In this document: piece by piece, positions 47,350 to 58,539 of the stretch | Numbering within the stretch: position 1 is the stretch's first letter | Layout of the letters: every line of letters starts with the position of its first letter | Assembly (NCBI GenBank): GCA_963995525.1 | Contig: CAXEFP010000909.1 | Location: 1-64,000, forward strand | DNA length: 64,000 bases | Source: Escarpia spicata | Lineage: Eukaryota > Annelida > Polychaeta > Sabellida > Siboglinidae | Direction of reading: 5' to 3' | Position numbers and translations under genes: made by a program | The notes under the pieces: generated by a model | Seen by the model: only the letters and a program-made list of their open reading frames with translations | What the model was told of the DNA's origin: nothing | Databases searched by the model: none

Positions 47350-47935
47350 TGTCAAAACTTCAGCCAGATATGTCCATGCTGACTAAGGTGTAACGGTGGT
47401 GCAGATTTTTTGCTTTTCTTAACAATGGCAGTAATTACATAAGCAATTAATGTTATTGCTAATTATTTCTAACAAAGATTTGTTTTCGTAATAATTGAAT
47501 GTCACGAGAGTGCCATTATCTTCAAGTGTTCAAAATTTCCGGCCAGATATGTCCATGCTAACTAAGGTATAATAGTGCTGCAGGTTTTCGCTTTTCATAA
47601 TAAGGGTGGTAATTACATAGGAAATTAATTGTATTGTTAATTATTTCTAAACAAAAGATTTTGTTTTCATATTAATATGATATCACGAGAATGCCATCAT
47701 CTTCGAGCTATCCAAATTTCAGCCAGATGTGTCCATGCTAACCAAGGTATAATAGTAGTGCAAGTTTTTTGCTTTTCTTAACAAAGGTGGTAGTTACATA
47801 ATAAATTAATTGATCTGGTAATTTTTTTTAACAAAGGTGTTATATTCATGTTAACAGAATGTCTTGAGAATTACATTATCTTCGAGTATTCCAAATTTTA
47901 GCAAGATCTGTCCATGGTAACTAAGGTACATTTCA
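47350..47935 (+). repeat. ~180-bp tandem repeat, about 3.3 copies
   Basis: ccagatatgtccatgctgac, then taaggt and a tttgcttttcttaaca block recur near 47361, 47541, 47721 and (partial) 47895. The 180-bp spacing is regular; identity is about 80%. It is AT-rich and non-coding. Confidence 0.9.
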
Positions 47936-47966
47936 TGAAACAACAAATATTTTGCATCAACTTTGA

Positions 47967-49273
47967 CGGCTGGGAAGTAATGTATTGTGTGTTGCTGTGG
48001 TTGTAGCTATGAACTGGGAAGTAATGTATTGTGTGTTGCTGTGGTTGTAGCTGTGAACTGGGAAGTAATGTATTGTGTTGCTGTGGTTGTAGCTGTGAAC
48101 TGGGAAGTAATGTATTGTGTGTTGCTGTGGTTGTAGCTATGAACTGGGAAGTAATGTATTGTGTTGCTGTGGTTGTAGCTGTGAACTGGGAAGTAATGTA
48201 TTGTGTGTTGCTGTGGTTTTAGCTATGAACTGGGAAGTAATGTATTGTGTTGCTGTGGTTGTAGCTGTGAACTGGGAAGTAATGTATTGTGTGTTGCTGT
48301 GGTTGTAGCTATGAACTGGGAAGTAATGTATTGTGTGTTGCTGTGGTTGTAGCTGTGAACTGGGAAGTAATGTATTGTGTGTTGCTGTGGTTGTAGCTGT
48401 GAACTGGGAAGTAATGTATTGTGTTGCTGTGGTTGTAGCTGTGAACTGGGAAGTAATGTATTGTGTGTTGCTGTGGTTGTAGCTATGAACTGGGAAGTAA
48501 TGTATTGTGTTGCTGTGGTTGTAGCTGTGAACTGGGAAGTAATGTATTGTGTGTTGCTGTGGTTGTAGCTGTGAACTGGGAAGTAATGTATTGTGTTGCT
48601 GTGGTTGTAGCTGTGAACTGGGAAGTAATGTATTGTGTGTTGCTGTGGTTGTAGCTATGAACTGGGAAGTAATGTATTGTGTTGCTGTGGTTGTAGCTGT
48701 GAACTGGGAAGTAATGTATTGTGTGTTGCTGTGGTTGTAGCTATGAACTGGGAAGTAATGTATTGTGTTGCTGTGGTTGTAGCTATGAACTGGGAAGTAA
48801 TGTATTGTGTGTTGCTGTGGTTGTAGCTGTGAACTGGGAAGTAATGTATTGTGTGTTGCTGTGGTTGTAGCTGTGAACTGGGAAGTAATGTATTGTGTGT
48901 TGCTGTGGTTGTAGCTATGAACTGGGAAGTAATGTATTGTGTGTTGCTGTGGTTGTAGCTGTGAACTGGGAAGTAATGTATTGTGTGTTGCTGTGGTTGT
49001 AGCTGTGAACTGGGAAGTAATGTATTGTGTTGCTGTGGTTGTAGCTATGAACTGGGAAGTAATGTATTGTGTTGCTGTGGTTGTAGCTGTGAACTGGGAA
49101 GTAATGTATTGTGTGTTGCTGTGGTTGTAGCTGTGAACTGGGAAGTAATGTATTGTGTTGCTGTGGTTGTAGCTATGAACTGGGAAGTAATGTATTGTGT
49201 TGCTGTGGTTGTAGCTGTGAACTGGGAAGTAATGTATTGTGTGTTGCTGTGGTTGTAGCTATGAACTGGGAAG
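47967..49273 (+). repeat. 42/44-bp minisatellite carrying a LamG 3' splice site
   Basis: The unit is ttgctgtggttgtagctgtg, then aactgggaagtaatgtattg and tg(tg). Units of 42 and 44 bp often alternate, giving an 86-bp dimer. About 30 copies. The last unit runs into the true LamG exon at 49259: ttgctgtggttgtag|ctatgaactgggaagt. Each unit therefore repeats the acceptor and the first five codons (YELGS) of that exon. Units read either ctatgaac (as in the true exon) or ctgtgaac. ORFs through it (CCCGCSCELGSNVL) are artefacts. Confidence 0.97.
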
Positions 49274-49315
49274 TGGCCCAGCCAACATCAGCTTGGTCAC
49301 CATCACCGTTAGAAG
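49259..49315 (+). CDS. Perlecan-like gene: laminin-G middle exon, 57 bp
   Basis: Directly after the last minisatellite unit, gttgtag| precedes CTATGAACTGGGAAGTGG and onward, ending AGAAG|gtaaca. Joined to exon 40483-40700 in phase it reads KILFSYELGSGPANISLVTI, then TVRR, the central strands of LamG (F.YELG.G......). The acceptor is the last of about 30 nearly identical ones. The next expected strand block (W H ... R ... L .V D) was not found before 50007. Confidence 0.8.
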
Positions 49316-50006
49316 GTAACATCACGATGCCATTATGTGGTTGTGTGGTCAACATGTACTTCCCGCACTTTTTGTTAATAAATTAACAATGACCACCATA
49401 TTGATAACATATAATCAGGCACTTCATGTGTGTCATCAGATGTACATTTTCTGAAATTGTCAACTTGAAATTATGGACATTGTGAGGTAAGCATGTTCTG
49501 ACCTTGATAAAACATGCTTCTTGAAACCGTCTCTTGCGTTTGTGTAGGTAGCGCCATGTGGCACACAAAATACCAAACTAAGCACTTTGGTTTCTTACCT
49601 AACCGTGAAAATGATCAACATACAAATGACCAAGTTATCCCTTTTGTTAGTTTGTGTAATAATTGATGTATCCATTACGTCGCGGTTTTGCTTATATCAC
49701 AGTTGAATTTTGCACGTGACCTCCGTCAAGCTTTGCTTTGCCAACAATGTTTTTAATGGTTATATATACATGAATTATATAACTATTTCTGATTGACATT
49801 TAATAAATCAAATATTCCCACATACATTTGTCAATTTACAAACTTTGCCTTATGTTTTTGCCATAAAGAAACACTTGTGACCAGAATTTCAACAAAATAT
49901 TCGATGGAATGTCCGAACCCACCACATTTTCTGATGACTTGACGAAGGTTTTGCTAGGCAACAGGTCACATGATGGATAGGTTAATAGTAGGTTGTTTTG
50001 CTTCAG

Positions 50007-50122
50007 GGGGCGTGCCTAACCTGGACGGCATGACATTTAGCCAGCACGAGAAGATGCTGGAGGGTTCTGTCAGCAACCTGTACATCCAGGGCAAAGGACC
50101 CCCTTGACCTCACCGCTGACGG
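50007..50122 (+). CDS. Perlecan-like gene: laminin-G last part
   Basis: After gcttcag| the exon encodes GVPNLDGMTFSQHEKMLEGS, then VSNLYIQGKGP. This is the end of a LamG domain ((V/I)GG.P......F.G.(I/V).NL.(I/L)QG). In the CCCCC run near 50099-50103 one extra C shifts the frame; with four C the exon continues as LDLTADG to the donor gg|gtatgt. The usual Cys before the NL position is Ser (EGSVSNL). No further EGF or LamG exon is seen to the right. Confidence 0.75.
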
Positions 50123-50222
50123 GTATGTCGTGGCACCCTGACACCCCTCACTGCTGCGGCCGTACAGTTGCTACAGTGTATCTTCGGGCTACGCAGAACC
50201 AACAAACTCAACTCCTACATTA

Positions 50223-51660
50223 TATCAAAAATAGATAAGCGAGCGAAAAATCTCGGGACATGTCCAAAATCACTCAATTCAGCGGCCGCTAGCAAACTTA
50301 CGGTTCATCCAATCCCAAAAATCTTGGTACCGTTTGAAAGATTACCTTTTCATCTACGTAGTAAATAGCACGGTTGATCATGTTAAAGTATATTTTCACC
50401 ATTGTGTTTATCTGAAATGTGGTTGTTTTCATCCACTTGAACTCGGCGAACGATGTTAGCGTCGGGTATTCTTCGCCATCTGTCGGCGAAACTGCACATT
50501 TCCTGTCAATCACCGCTGCGTTGCTATGGCATCGCACATGGCCGATCTCAGCAGTTGATGTTTACATGTTAAGCTCCACCCATTTTTGCATGTCAAAAAA
50601 GATAGATTAAGTTTCACTGAATGTTGGCATTACATTAGCGATCGCCGGACGCTGACAGACAGTTTGTTTACTTGTGTTTATGTCGTCTGCAAAGTGGGTG
50701 GAGTCTAAATAGCATGAAAACAAGAACTTATGAAGTATAATCACCTACTCGGTTTCTGCCCTATCCGAGTTTCTGCCTCATTACAATTATATAGCTGGAT
50801 CTCGTATTAAATACATCTTTAGTCAGATATATCGGACACAATGAGCAAAGGATGTCTACAAACTTGCAACAAAATTATTTGTCTCAAATTAAAACGAGGC
50901 AAACAGGTTTTTGACATATATTTTGATAGCGAACGCAGATCACGTGACTACAGTGCACCATGTCGGTGACAGTGATGTAAACAACCGTAATATTAAAATT
51001 TAGCGGACGAAATTGTAAGCAACTATTCACCCTTATCATCACAGGAATGTTAACGAACAGCCCGTGGAGTTTATACAGTGAATGCATAGCGATTTGTCGC
51101 ACAGTGATGATTTTGAACACGATGAGGCAGAAACCGAGTGCTTCCGTTTGGCGCGTAAAGTGATTATCGTCTTACGAATATTGTAAGTATTTAACTAAAA
51201 CAACTTATTTTACGTTTCGTTGACATTCCATTAATGCAATAAGTGGTTCTGATTAATAATATTGATACGTTGCTGAACGATTTCAAAAAATTTTGGTGAA
51301 AACTGCATATTATGCTTGCGTAAGGCAGAAACCGAGTGGTCCAGTATACGCATGTCTGAAACCTATGCAAATTAGAATTTGCGCTCCTATCGGTAGATGG
51401 GTGAACTTTGTCGACGAAACAAGTTGGTTCGCTGGTGTGTAAAAGACTGGAAACAACATGATTGCAGATATGTGTGAAGGTTCTTGTAGGAATTATTATC
51501 GGGAAACCACGTATGTGCTAGAATAACAGGTGTAATCTTTCAAACGGTACCAAGATTTTTCGGATCGGATGAACCGTAAGTTTGCTAGCGACCACTGAAC
51601 CGAGTGATTTTGGACATGTCCCGAGTTTTTCATTTTTCGCTCGCTTATCTATTTTTGATT
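50223..51660. mobile_element. Non-autonomous DNA element with ~125-bp terminal inverted repeats
   Basis: Left 50224-50347 (caaaaatagataagcgagcg, then aatcttggtaccgtttgaaa) is the reverse complement of right 51535-51658, at roughly 90% identity. The element is about 1.44 kb. Inside lies a second inverted pair built on ctcggtttctgcctcat at about 50746-50783 and 51120-51140, with another copy near 51324. No transposase ORF. No target duplication is clear (TA-rich flanks). It starts only about 100 bp after the last LamG exon. Confidence 0.88.
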
Positions 51661-54489
51661 GTATGTATCTCTAAATTGTTCTTGTTTTTTTTGTTTTGGG
51701 GCTAGTTTTGCAGATAGTTTTTTCTTATACAGTATATATTATTTTGTGAGCTTTAGTTTTATTAACATAAATGTAACCGAATAAAATTATATATCTCGGC
51801 TGGTTGATATTTGATTTGAAACTTATTAACAGAACAAGAACGTTTATTTGGCTGGTTGATATTTGTAGTTTTATTGTCGTCTTCTGGAAAATGTCTATGA
51901 TAAAAATTTATTTATCTATTATATGACTGATGGAATTATTAAGTATCGGAAATCGTGAGAAGTGGCAAACAAAATTTCATGAAGGTGGATGGCTATGCAG
52001 CAGGAAGGGAGATGTTGGAATATTGGTTGGTTGGTTCTGATGGGCCTGATGCTGTAATAGGAAATACTGAAGAGTAGATATTGACTTAAGCAGCGGCGCC
52101 AAGTCAACCAAAGAGAAACAACCGCTGTATTTTCAATGTTGCCAACAGAATCTAGACGCTGTACACTTGTGTGTAGCTACAGTGATATGAAATGTGTAGA
52201 TCAGGTCTATGTGAAACATGAGGTTAACCAATGTCTGAATGAATTGTACCTGTAGAATGTAGATATGAATTCTTTGTAATTTTACTTGATTTGTACACTT
52301 TTTCTAGCAGTGAAATGTTATCCTTGAACGTTGAAGGGCTGATTCACAAAGCAATGTTAATATGATGGAGAGATACGGTAATTATGTGCAATCATACCAC
52401 GTGATGGTCTGATACAAAGTACTTATTGAGTGCAAATGCCAAATACTTATTGAATATTTGTCCACACAGAAACAGAGTTTTAGGGGAAAGAAATCTTGTG
52501 ATGTATTTTATTAGAATGTGCAACATTTCACATGTCCCATGCCTGCTTTTGTAGAGTTGGATGAACCATATGTGGTTTAATGATATCTATGTTCAAAATA
52601 CAGCATTGTTGCCTTATATTTTAGATGCCTGTATGTTATGCTCTTTGGTACCAAGATGAACACAGTTTATGGTGTGTAGATCTACATTTAGCTGGGTAAT
52701 GTTACATGATTCATGTATGTATACTATCAATGGTAACTTGTGTATTATTTATTTTTATATAAAGAAACACAATGTTTCCTCAAGAAGAACATTATTTTGT
52801 TATTCCCTAACTTGAACATTTAATCAGACTATAAATTACACAGACACATAGATACATGTGTAGTACAGGAAGGAAGGTGGGTTAAACAACTGCTTATTAA
52901 AAACCCTATGTACACTACTGAAACTCAGTGGAGAGGAAAAAGCCTAAGCAAAACCTTGTGTACCCATCTGTATCATGGAAAGCGTCAAAGAACTATATTT
53001 TAGTTAATCAGACTTCTGCTATAAATTATGCAGACATACATAGATACATGTGTAGTATGGGGAGGAAGGTGGGTTAAACAACTGCTTATTAAACCATGAA
53101 TCTGCTTAGCAGTTGATCCACATAACAATTCAAAACAAGCCAAGATCTCACAAACAGATCACATCCATCTGCAAACATTAACTCGGCTGTGCGCATCACA
53201 TGGCGCAGTTATTCATACGCACATGCTAGTGCTTGCCTAATCCACCAGGGGATGCAGCTACCACGTTAAATTATGCCCGCTGTCACAATTCGCTGGATCC
53301 CTATATCCCTTACATTGTTACTCCACATAAAATATTGTTTGCGCCATTGCATGTCACAAACATACGTTTATGCAGAACAACGCAAGTCCAGTGTAAACTG
53401 AAATAGGCCAACTTAATGACATTTACTTTTATTAAGTATTATTTTTTAAGTTAAGTATTATTTATTAAGATTATGCATCCATCAATACAATAATCGAATC
53501 ACGTATCCACAGCAAACATACTGGCCCCAATCATATTGCTACAAAATATCTACAATTCACCGACCTATTAGTAGTCTCGCTAATAGTTATAACAATATTC
53601 TTTAATTGTCTCCGGCAGATAGACCTTTATGGTAAACACATCAATAACTGGCATTATGTTAATTCAGCAAAGAGCAAGTCGATTTGTTGTTAAATGTAGA
53701 GAAATAAAAACAAAAAGACTAGTATTTCATTATCTCGGATCATGGGATAAAGTAAATGAGAATTGCCTGTTTTAATATTGAAAATATTGTTGTAATACCA
53801 ATTACCAATGCCTACCGGTAGTATTATTCAGCATGTGTGTACATGGTCATAGATGTGTCAATAAATTTGTTACAAAAATGTTATCTTGTTATGGTAAGTG
53901 TTCATATGATACAGTGAAACCCTGATAATCTAGAAAAAAACACATCAAGACATAATATACCTTGCAAAGTACATGATTAATTTCTTTCAAAATCCAAACA
54001 AATAGGTTTGTGATTAACGTCCATACTGTATGAAGCATGTCAGTTCAAACTGCACAACCAACAGAAGTACCTGGTAAAAACAGTTCTTATCCAAAGTTTT
54101 GCTAACAACTACATTTAAACCTTACAAAATTGACTATTGCATTACAGCAGTACACATCCTTGGCAAACACACCAGAAGATATATGTATCAGCAGTATAGC
54201 CTCTCATACTAGAGTACAGTTCTACTTGTCAAACATAGCATGTCGTTGGCTACTGACGTTTTTCTGTAGAAACCATGCAAGTTGGCTTCTTTCCTCCAGC
54301 CATCTTTTTACTGCATAGCACATAGGCAACATTTGCATCACCTGTTGGGGTGCTATCATATATACAAATGGGTGATGTTGGGGGTGACGTGTTGTATTCA
54401 TGCCCTCTTCAGGTTGAAATACTCCCTTGTTGATGGGTTTTCTCTGTGAAAAAACTTTATTTATGTACAAATTCCTTCATTTTCATCCC
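51661..54489. other. Non-coding; one ~190-bp direct duplication
   Basis: No gene recognised. 52825-52905 and 53015-53095 share gatacatgtgtagta and gaaggtgggttaaacaactg, then cttattaaa, a direct repeat at about 190 bp distance. The remainder is AT-rich with scattered short ORFs without motifs. Confidence 0.55.
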
Positions 54490-55272
54490 GATTGTTGTCT
54501 GGTGTTGCATCTACAAATAAACGTATACAACTATTGATACAGAGCAAAGAATTCAGAACACAAACTATAATGTTATCAATTTCATGACAGAATGAAATTG
54601 ATGCTTTGGTCTGATTTATATAAAGATTAAGTTCTTATACAGCCTGGTATCCAGCCTTAGGAGCACTTAAAGTGTTTTACATGTCTCTCTGGCAAACCCC
54701 AATTTCTCCAGGAAGGATTCAGCCATATTACAATTACTGTGCAAAATGTATTCCTTCACATTCATCAACCATTATTTTCTTCTTCCCCTTAATCTGTTGC
54801 AGAATCAGGGGGGTAGCATCACAAAATCCTGCTCAAGTTCTACCAGATTATCTATTTACTACGAGTGACATGTCACAGTTTATGTATGGTATGCATATTC
54901 ATGCACAAATTACTAAATTTTCCTTTTTAAACAGCCAATGCTAATACACAGGTTTGTGAATAATTTTGGACTTTCAATCACAAAACAAATCTTACACATA
55001 TATAAAGTACAGCAAGAAAAATAAACAGTGTCAGACTCGCTGAGCAACGCTGACTGAATCCAGCTAACACACTCCACATGGAAAATCATTAGATGTTCAT
55101 GACTAACCTTTGACCCTGTTAGGATGATGGAAGTGAAAGAGAGGCTTGGCAGTGTCGAGTACATTCATGTTGTGTAGTTTCTCAAACGGCGCCTGAAACA
55201 TACCAGATAGAAGTGGTTTATTATAATTAAGCACAATGAAGTACAGTGGTCTGTTGTAAACCTGTTTTACTT
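54490..55272 (-). repeat. PRMT5 segmental duplication, copy 2 (inverted)
   Basis: The reverse complement matches 36311-37092 along its whole length: exon C, the following intron with its SINE (54620-54890), and the first codons of exon D (ACACCAGACAACAATCG), after which the copies diverge. It is 17.4 kb from copy 1 and inverted, so the two could pair as a giant hairpin or recombine to flip the 37-54 kb interval. Confidence 0.92.
55108..55192 (-). pseudogene. PRMT5: Duplicated PRMT5 exon C
   Basis: 85 bp between gtttcag| and aaag|gttagt, reading APFEKLHNMNVLDTAKPLFH, then FHHPNRVK. It differs from the plus-strand copy (36391-36475) by one residue (Thr to Met). The other PRMT5 exons are not present around it. 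It forms part of the PRMT5 beta-barrel (human counterpart ends TFSHPNR). An isolated exon cannot make the enzyme, but if spliced it would be an antisense match to the other copy. Confidence 0.88.
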
Positions 55273-55299
55273 CAGCGTCAGATTTTGACACTGCTAAAG

Positions 55300-55870
55300 C
55301 CAGCAAAACTACATGTTGACACTGTTACAGCCAGCAACACTACACATTTATACTGTTAGAGCCTGTAACACATTAACACTGTTAGAGCCAGCAACACTAC
55401 ACATTGATACTGTTAGAGCCTGTACCGCATTGACACTGTTAGACTCGGCAACACTACACGTTGACACTGTTAGCACCTGTAACACGTTGACACTGTTAGA
55501 GCCAGCAACACTACTCATTGACACTGTTAGAGCATGTAACACGTTGATACAGTTAGAGCCAGCAACACTACACGTTGACACTGTTGGAGCCTGTAACACG
55601 TTGACACTGTTAGAGCCAGCAACACTACACATTGACACTGTTAGAGCATGTAACACGTTGACAATATTAGAGCCAGCAACACCACACGTTGACACTGTTA
55701 GAGCCAGCAACACTACACGTTGACACTGTTAGAGCCTGTAACACGTTGACACTGTTAATGCCAGCAACACTACACGTTGACACTGTTAGCGCCAGCAACA
55801 CTACACGTTGACACTGTTAGAGCCAGCAACACTATACGTTGACACTGTTAGAGCCTGTAACATATTGACA
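55300..55870 (+). repeat. Minisatellite of ~57-bp dimeric unit, about 10 copies
   Basis: Two related subunits alternate: gttagagccagcaacactac, then acgttgacact; and gttagagcctgtaacacgtt, then gacact. Together they give about 57 bp. 57 is divisible by three, so long open frames exist on both strands (for example 55313-55723 plus). They have no relation to a known protein and are treated as artefacts. Confidence 0.95.
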
Positions 55871-56191
55871 CTGAAACTGCTTGCAATTGTTAATGGTATA
55901 TAAATTCAAACTTTTTAAACTTACTTAACTGAGAGTATGATACTATACAGTATGTCTGTCTTACAAGGGTAGTAACCCTTTTGAATGTAGTTTTCTATAA
56001 AATAATATTTTGAATATTAGAAAGAAAGAAAGAGAAGAGGGTAAAAGGAAAGTTGGAACTAAGAAAGAAATAGTGTGTATAAAGACATGTCCAAATGGGA
56101 GAACTAAGAGTTGTGAGAACGAGGGAAAGGCCCAAAAAGGTGGAACCTCATAGAGGGTGGCATGAGGGCTGGAAGGTGACGTGTCACTCAC

Positions 56192-56327
56192 CTGGCGCCG
56201 CATACTCGTCATAGAGTGCGGCGGTGTGACTGGTGAAGGTGTCTGGGACACTGGTGCCGAGGGCGATGATGGTGATGCCAGCCACTGATGCCTTCAGCCC
56301 AATCACACAGCTCAACAGGTTGCCCAG
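56192..56327 (-). CDS. Na+/Ca2+ exchanger exon, alpha-2 repeat
   Basis: On the minus strand, gtgtttgtggcag| then an open exon reading [20 protein letters not shown], then [20 protein letters not shown] and EYAAP, ending ccag|gtgagt. The [10 protein letters not shown](A/T)S motif is the ion-binding alpha-2 repeat of the NCX/SLC8 family (CaCA superfamily). There the Asp of TSVPD and neighbouring residues coordinate Na+ and Ca2+ in the membrane. The next expected segment (IGN.TGSN..NVFLG) should lie further left but was not found. Splice sites are good and the frame is clean, so this may be a real exon of a working gene with large introns. Confidence 0.88.
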
Positions 56328-56584
56328 CTGCCACAAACACAACAATCTGTTATTTTGTCTAAAGTTTTCTGAAATTTATAAACAAATATAATTTACCAAA
56401 GTATCAGGATGCACTAAACAATTCATTAACAATGGCTAAGCCATTAGCGTAGTCGATCATGACTGCAATTAGGATTACAGGCAAAAGTAATAATTTACAC
56501 TAATTTTCTAAGTGACCGTAAAGTGAGGTTTCAGTGTAATCATATTCATGTACATTTTACAAGTAATAACTGATTACATTGGAG

Positions 56585-57345
56585 ATGTAATGACACGGTT
56601 TGTGGCTGAGACAGTTAATTCGATGTGGCGGTGTAATATGACAGGTGTTTGATGTGTTAGTGTATTATGACAGGTGTTTGAAGGTGGTGTAATATGACAG
56701 GTGTCTGAAGGTAGTGTAATATGAGTTGTTTGAAGGTGGTGTAATATGACAGGTGTTTGATGTGATGGTGTAATATGACAGGTGCTTGAAGGTGGTGTAA
56801 TATGACAGGTATCTGAAGGTGGTGTAACATCACAGGTGTTGTGTAATATCACAGGTTTTTGATGTGATGGTGTAATATGACAGGTATTTGACATGGTGAT
56901 GTAGTATGACAGGTGTTCAAAGGTGGTATAATATGACAGGTGTTTGACATGGTGGTGTAATATGACAGGTATTTGAATGTGGTGTAATATGACAGGTATT
57001 TGAATGTGGTATAATATGACAGGTGTTTCAAGGTGGTGTAATAATACAGGTATTTGAATGTGGTGTAATATGACAGGTGTTTGACATTATAGTGTAGTGT
57101 AATATGACAGGTGTTCGAAGGTGGTATAATTAGACAGGTGTTTGACATTATGGTGTAATATGACAGGTGTTTGAAAGTTGTGTAATATTACAGGTGTTTG
57201 ATGTGGTGTAATTTGACAGGTGTTTGATGTGGTGGTGTAATATAACAGGTGTCTGAAGGTGATGTAATATGATGTGTTTGATGTGGTGGTGTAATATGAC
57301 AGGTGTTTGATGTGGTGGTATAAAATGACAGGTGTTTGATGTGAT
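56585..57345 (+). repeat. ~25-30-bp minisatellite (gtgtaatatgacaggtgtttga)
   Basis: Dozens of units of gtgtaatatgacaggtgttt, then gaaggtg or gatgtgg or gacatggtg, of variable length. Minus-strand ORFs (TPVILHH) are artefacts. It lies in the NCX intron between the alpha-2 and Calx-beta exons. Confidence 0.95.
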
Positions 57346-58270
57346 GGCACTGCAACATCAGGGACCATCTCCAACATAATGGCCTGCAACATGAGGACCA
57401 TCTCCAACACCATGGCACTGCAACATGAGGACCATCCACCACAAAACTGTTCAGAAGAGTTAAAACAGATGCAGATAAACACTAATTATGAGAAATATCA
57501 CATATTATAAGGAGAAACAGTTAATTGTACCACTGTACAAAGCAATAGTTAGGCCACATTTGGAATATTGTATACAAGCATGGAGGCGATATCGTAAGAC
57601 GGACATAGATAAGCTAGATAGAGTGCAACGAAGAGCAACTAAGCTGATTCCTGAACTGAAAGATCTTGGTTATGAAAGACGCCTATTAGAATGTGGGTTG
57701 ACAACACTAGAGATTAGGAGACTAAGAGGAGACCAAATAGACGTTTTTAAGATATTGAATGGTTATGAGGATATTGACAGAATATATTTTCTTCAAACTG
57801 AAAGAAGGCAGTATAACCAGAGGGCACAATGCAGCATTAGTCAAGGAATAGTGTAGGTTGGATATGAGAAAGTACTCATTCTCTCAGAGGACAGTAAATG
57901 ACTGGAACAAACTATCTGATGGTTGTGTTAATGCTAGCAGTGTGAATATGTTCAAAAATAAAATTGGTGAGGACAGTTTATACGTAGGTGGAAAATTGTT
58001 GGACTCTCAATAAGCCAAAGGTTTCCTTGTCCACATGCTGTCTGGAGCTTATAGCAATCTTGTTAAACCTTGTTAAAATCTCAAACACCATGGCACTGTA
58101 ACAGGAGAGACCATCTCAAACACCATGGCACTGCAACATGAGGGACCATCTCAAACACCATGGCACTACAACATTAGGGGTCACCTAAAGCATCATGGCA
58201 CTGCAACAGGAGGGACTATCTCAAACACCATGGCACTGCAACATCAGGGACTACCTCAAACACCATGTGT
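57345..58270 (+). repeat. ~36-bp minisatellite split by a LINE insertion
   Basis: Units of ccatggcactgcaacatgag, then ggaccatctcaaaca occur at 57345-57435 and again at 58080-58270. Between them sits the CR1-like fragment 57485-58070. The LINE therefore landed in a pre-existing array, or the array grew on both sides of it. Confidence 0.85.
57485..58070 (+). pseudogene. CR1-like LINE, RT C-terminus and 3' tail
   Basis: Plus-strand 57488-57856 encodes LIVPLYKAIVRPHLEYCIQA, then VQRRATKLIPELKDLGYERR and LLECGLTTLEIRRLRGDQID. After a stop/shift at 57855 it continues in another frame as RKYSFSQRTVNDWNKLSDGC, then VNASSVNMFKNKI and LLDSQ, stop. This is the classic C-terminal block of CR1-type ORF2. 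The 3' tail after 58010 matches 1620-1700. It is 5'-truncated, which is normal for LINE insertion. Confidence 0.92.
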
Positions 58271-58439
58271 ATGACATTTATATAATTATTAATGTGAAGA
58301 ACCATTCAGTATATAATCCTGTGGTAACAATAAGGAAAGCACCATACTCTAGTTACATCAGTATATTTTAACTGCCAATGCCACTTAGGGGGTATACATG
58401 AGTGCTGCCCTCTGACACAAATGGAACATACTAAATCAA

Positions 58440-58535
58440 TATGCCCCCACTGACCTCTTGAACTGACCGCTTCAAGTGACCTCGTCTTCGTCTGATATCA
58501 CTTTGGCCAGTCTCTCGAGGAGATCTGTGAGCACA
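58440..58535 (-). other. Short exon-like stretch, unassigned
   Basis: The minus strand reads LTDLLERLAKVISDEDE, then a gtcact donor-like site, between two repeat regions. It is in the right orientation and interval to be part of the exchanger's cytosolic loop, but the match to the NCX loop is not convincing. It could also be part of another element. Confidence 0.2.
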
Positions 58536-58539
58536 ACAT

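Noticed and set aside
48031..49258. Series of Cys-rich ORFs (CCCGCSCELGSNVL...)
   Set aside because: They are frames through the 42/44-bp minisatellite. Only the YELGS codons in the last unit belong to a real exon.
55313..55723. Open frames of over 120 codons on both strands, possible repeat protein
   Set aside because: The unit length is divisible by three and happens to lack stops. No splice context, start context or family fits.
56574..57482. Minus-strand ORFs rich in TPVILHH and SYYTTFKY
   Set aside because: They are frames through the gtgtaatatgacagg minisatellite.
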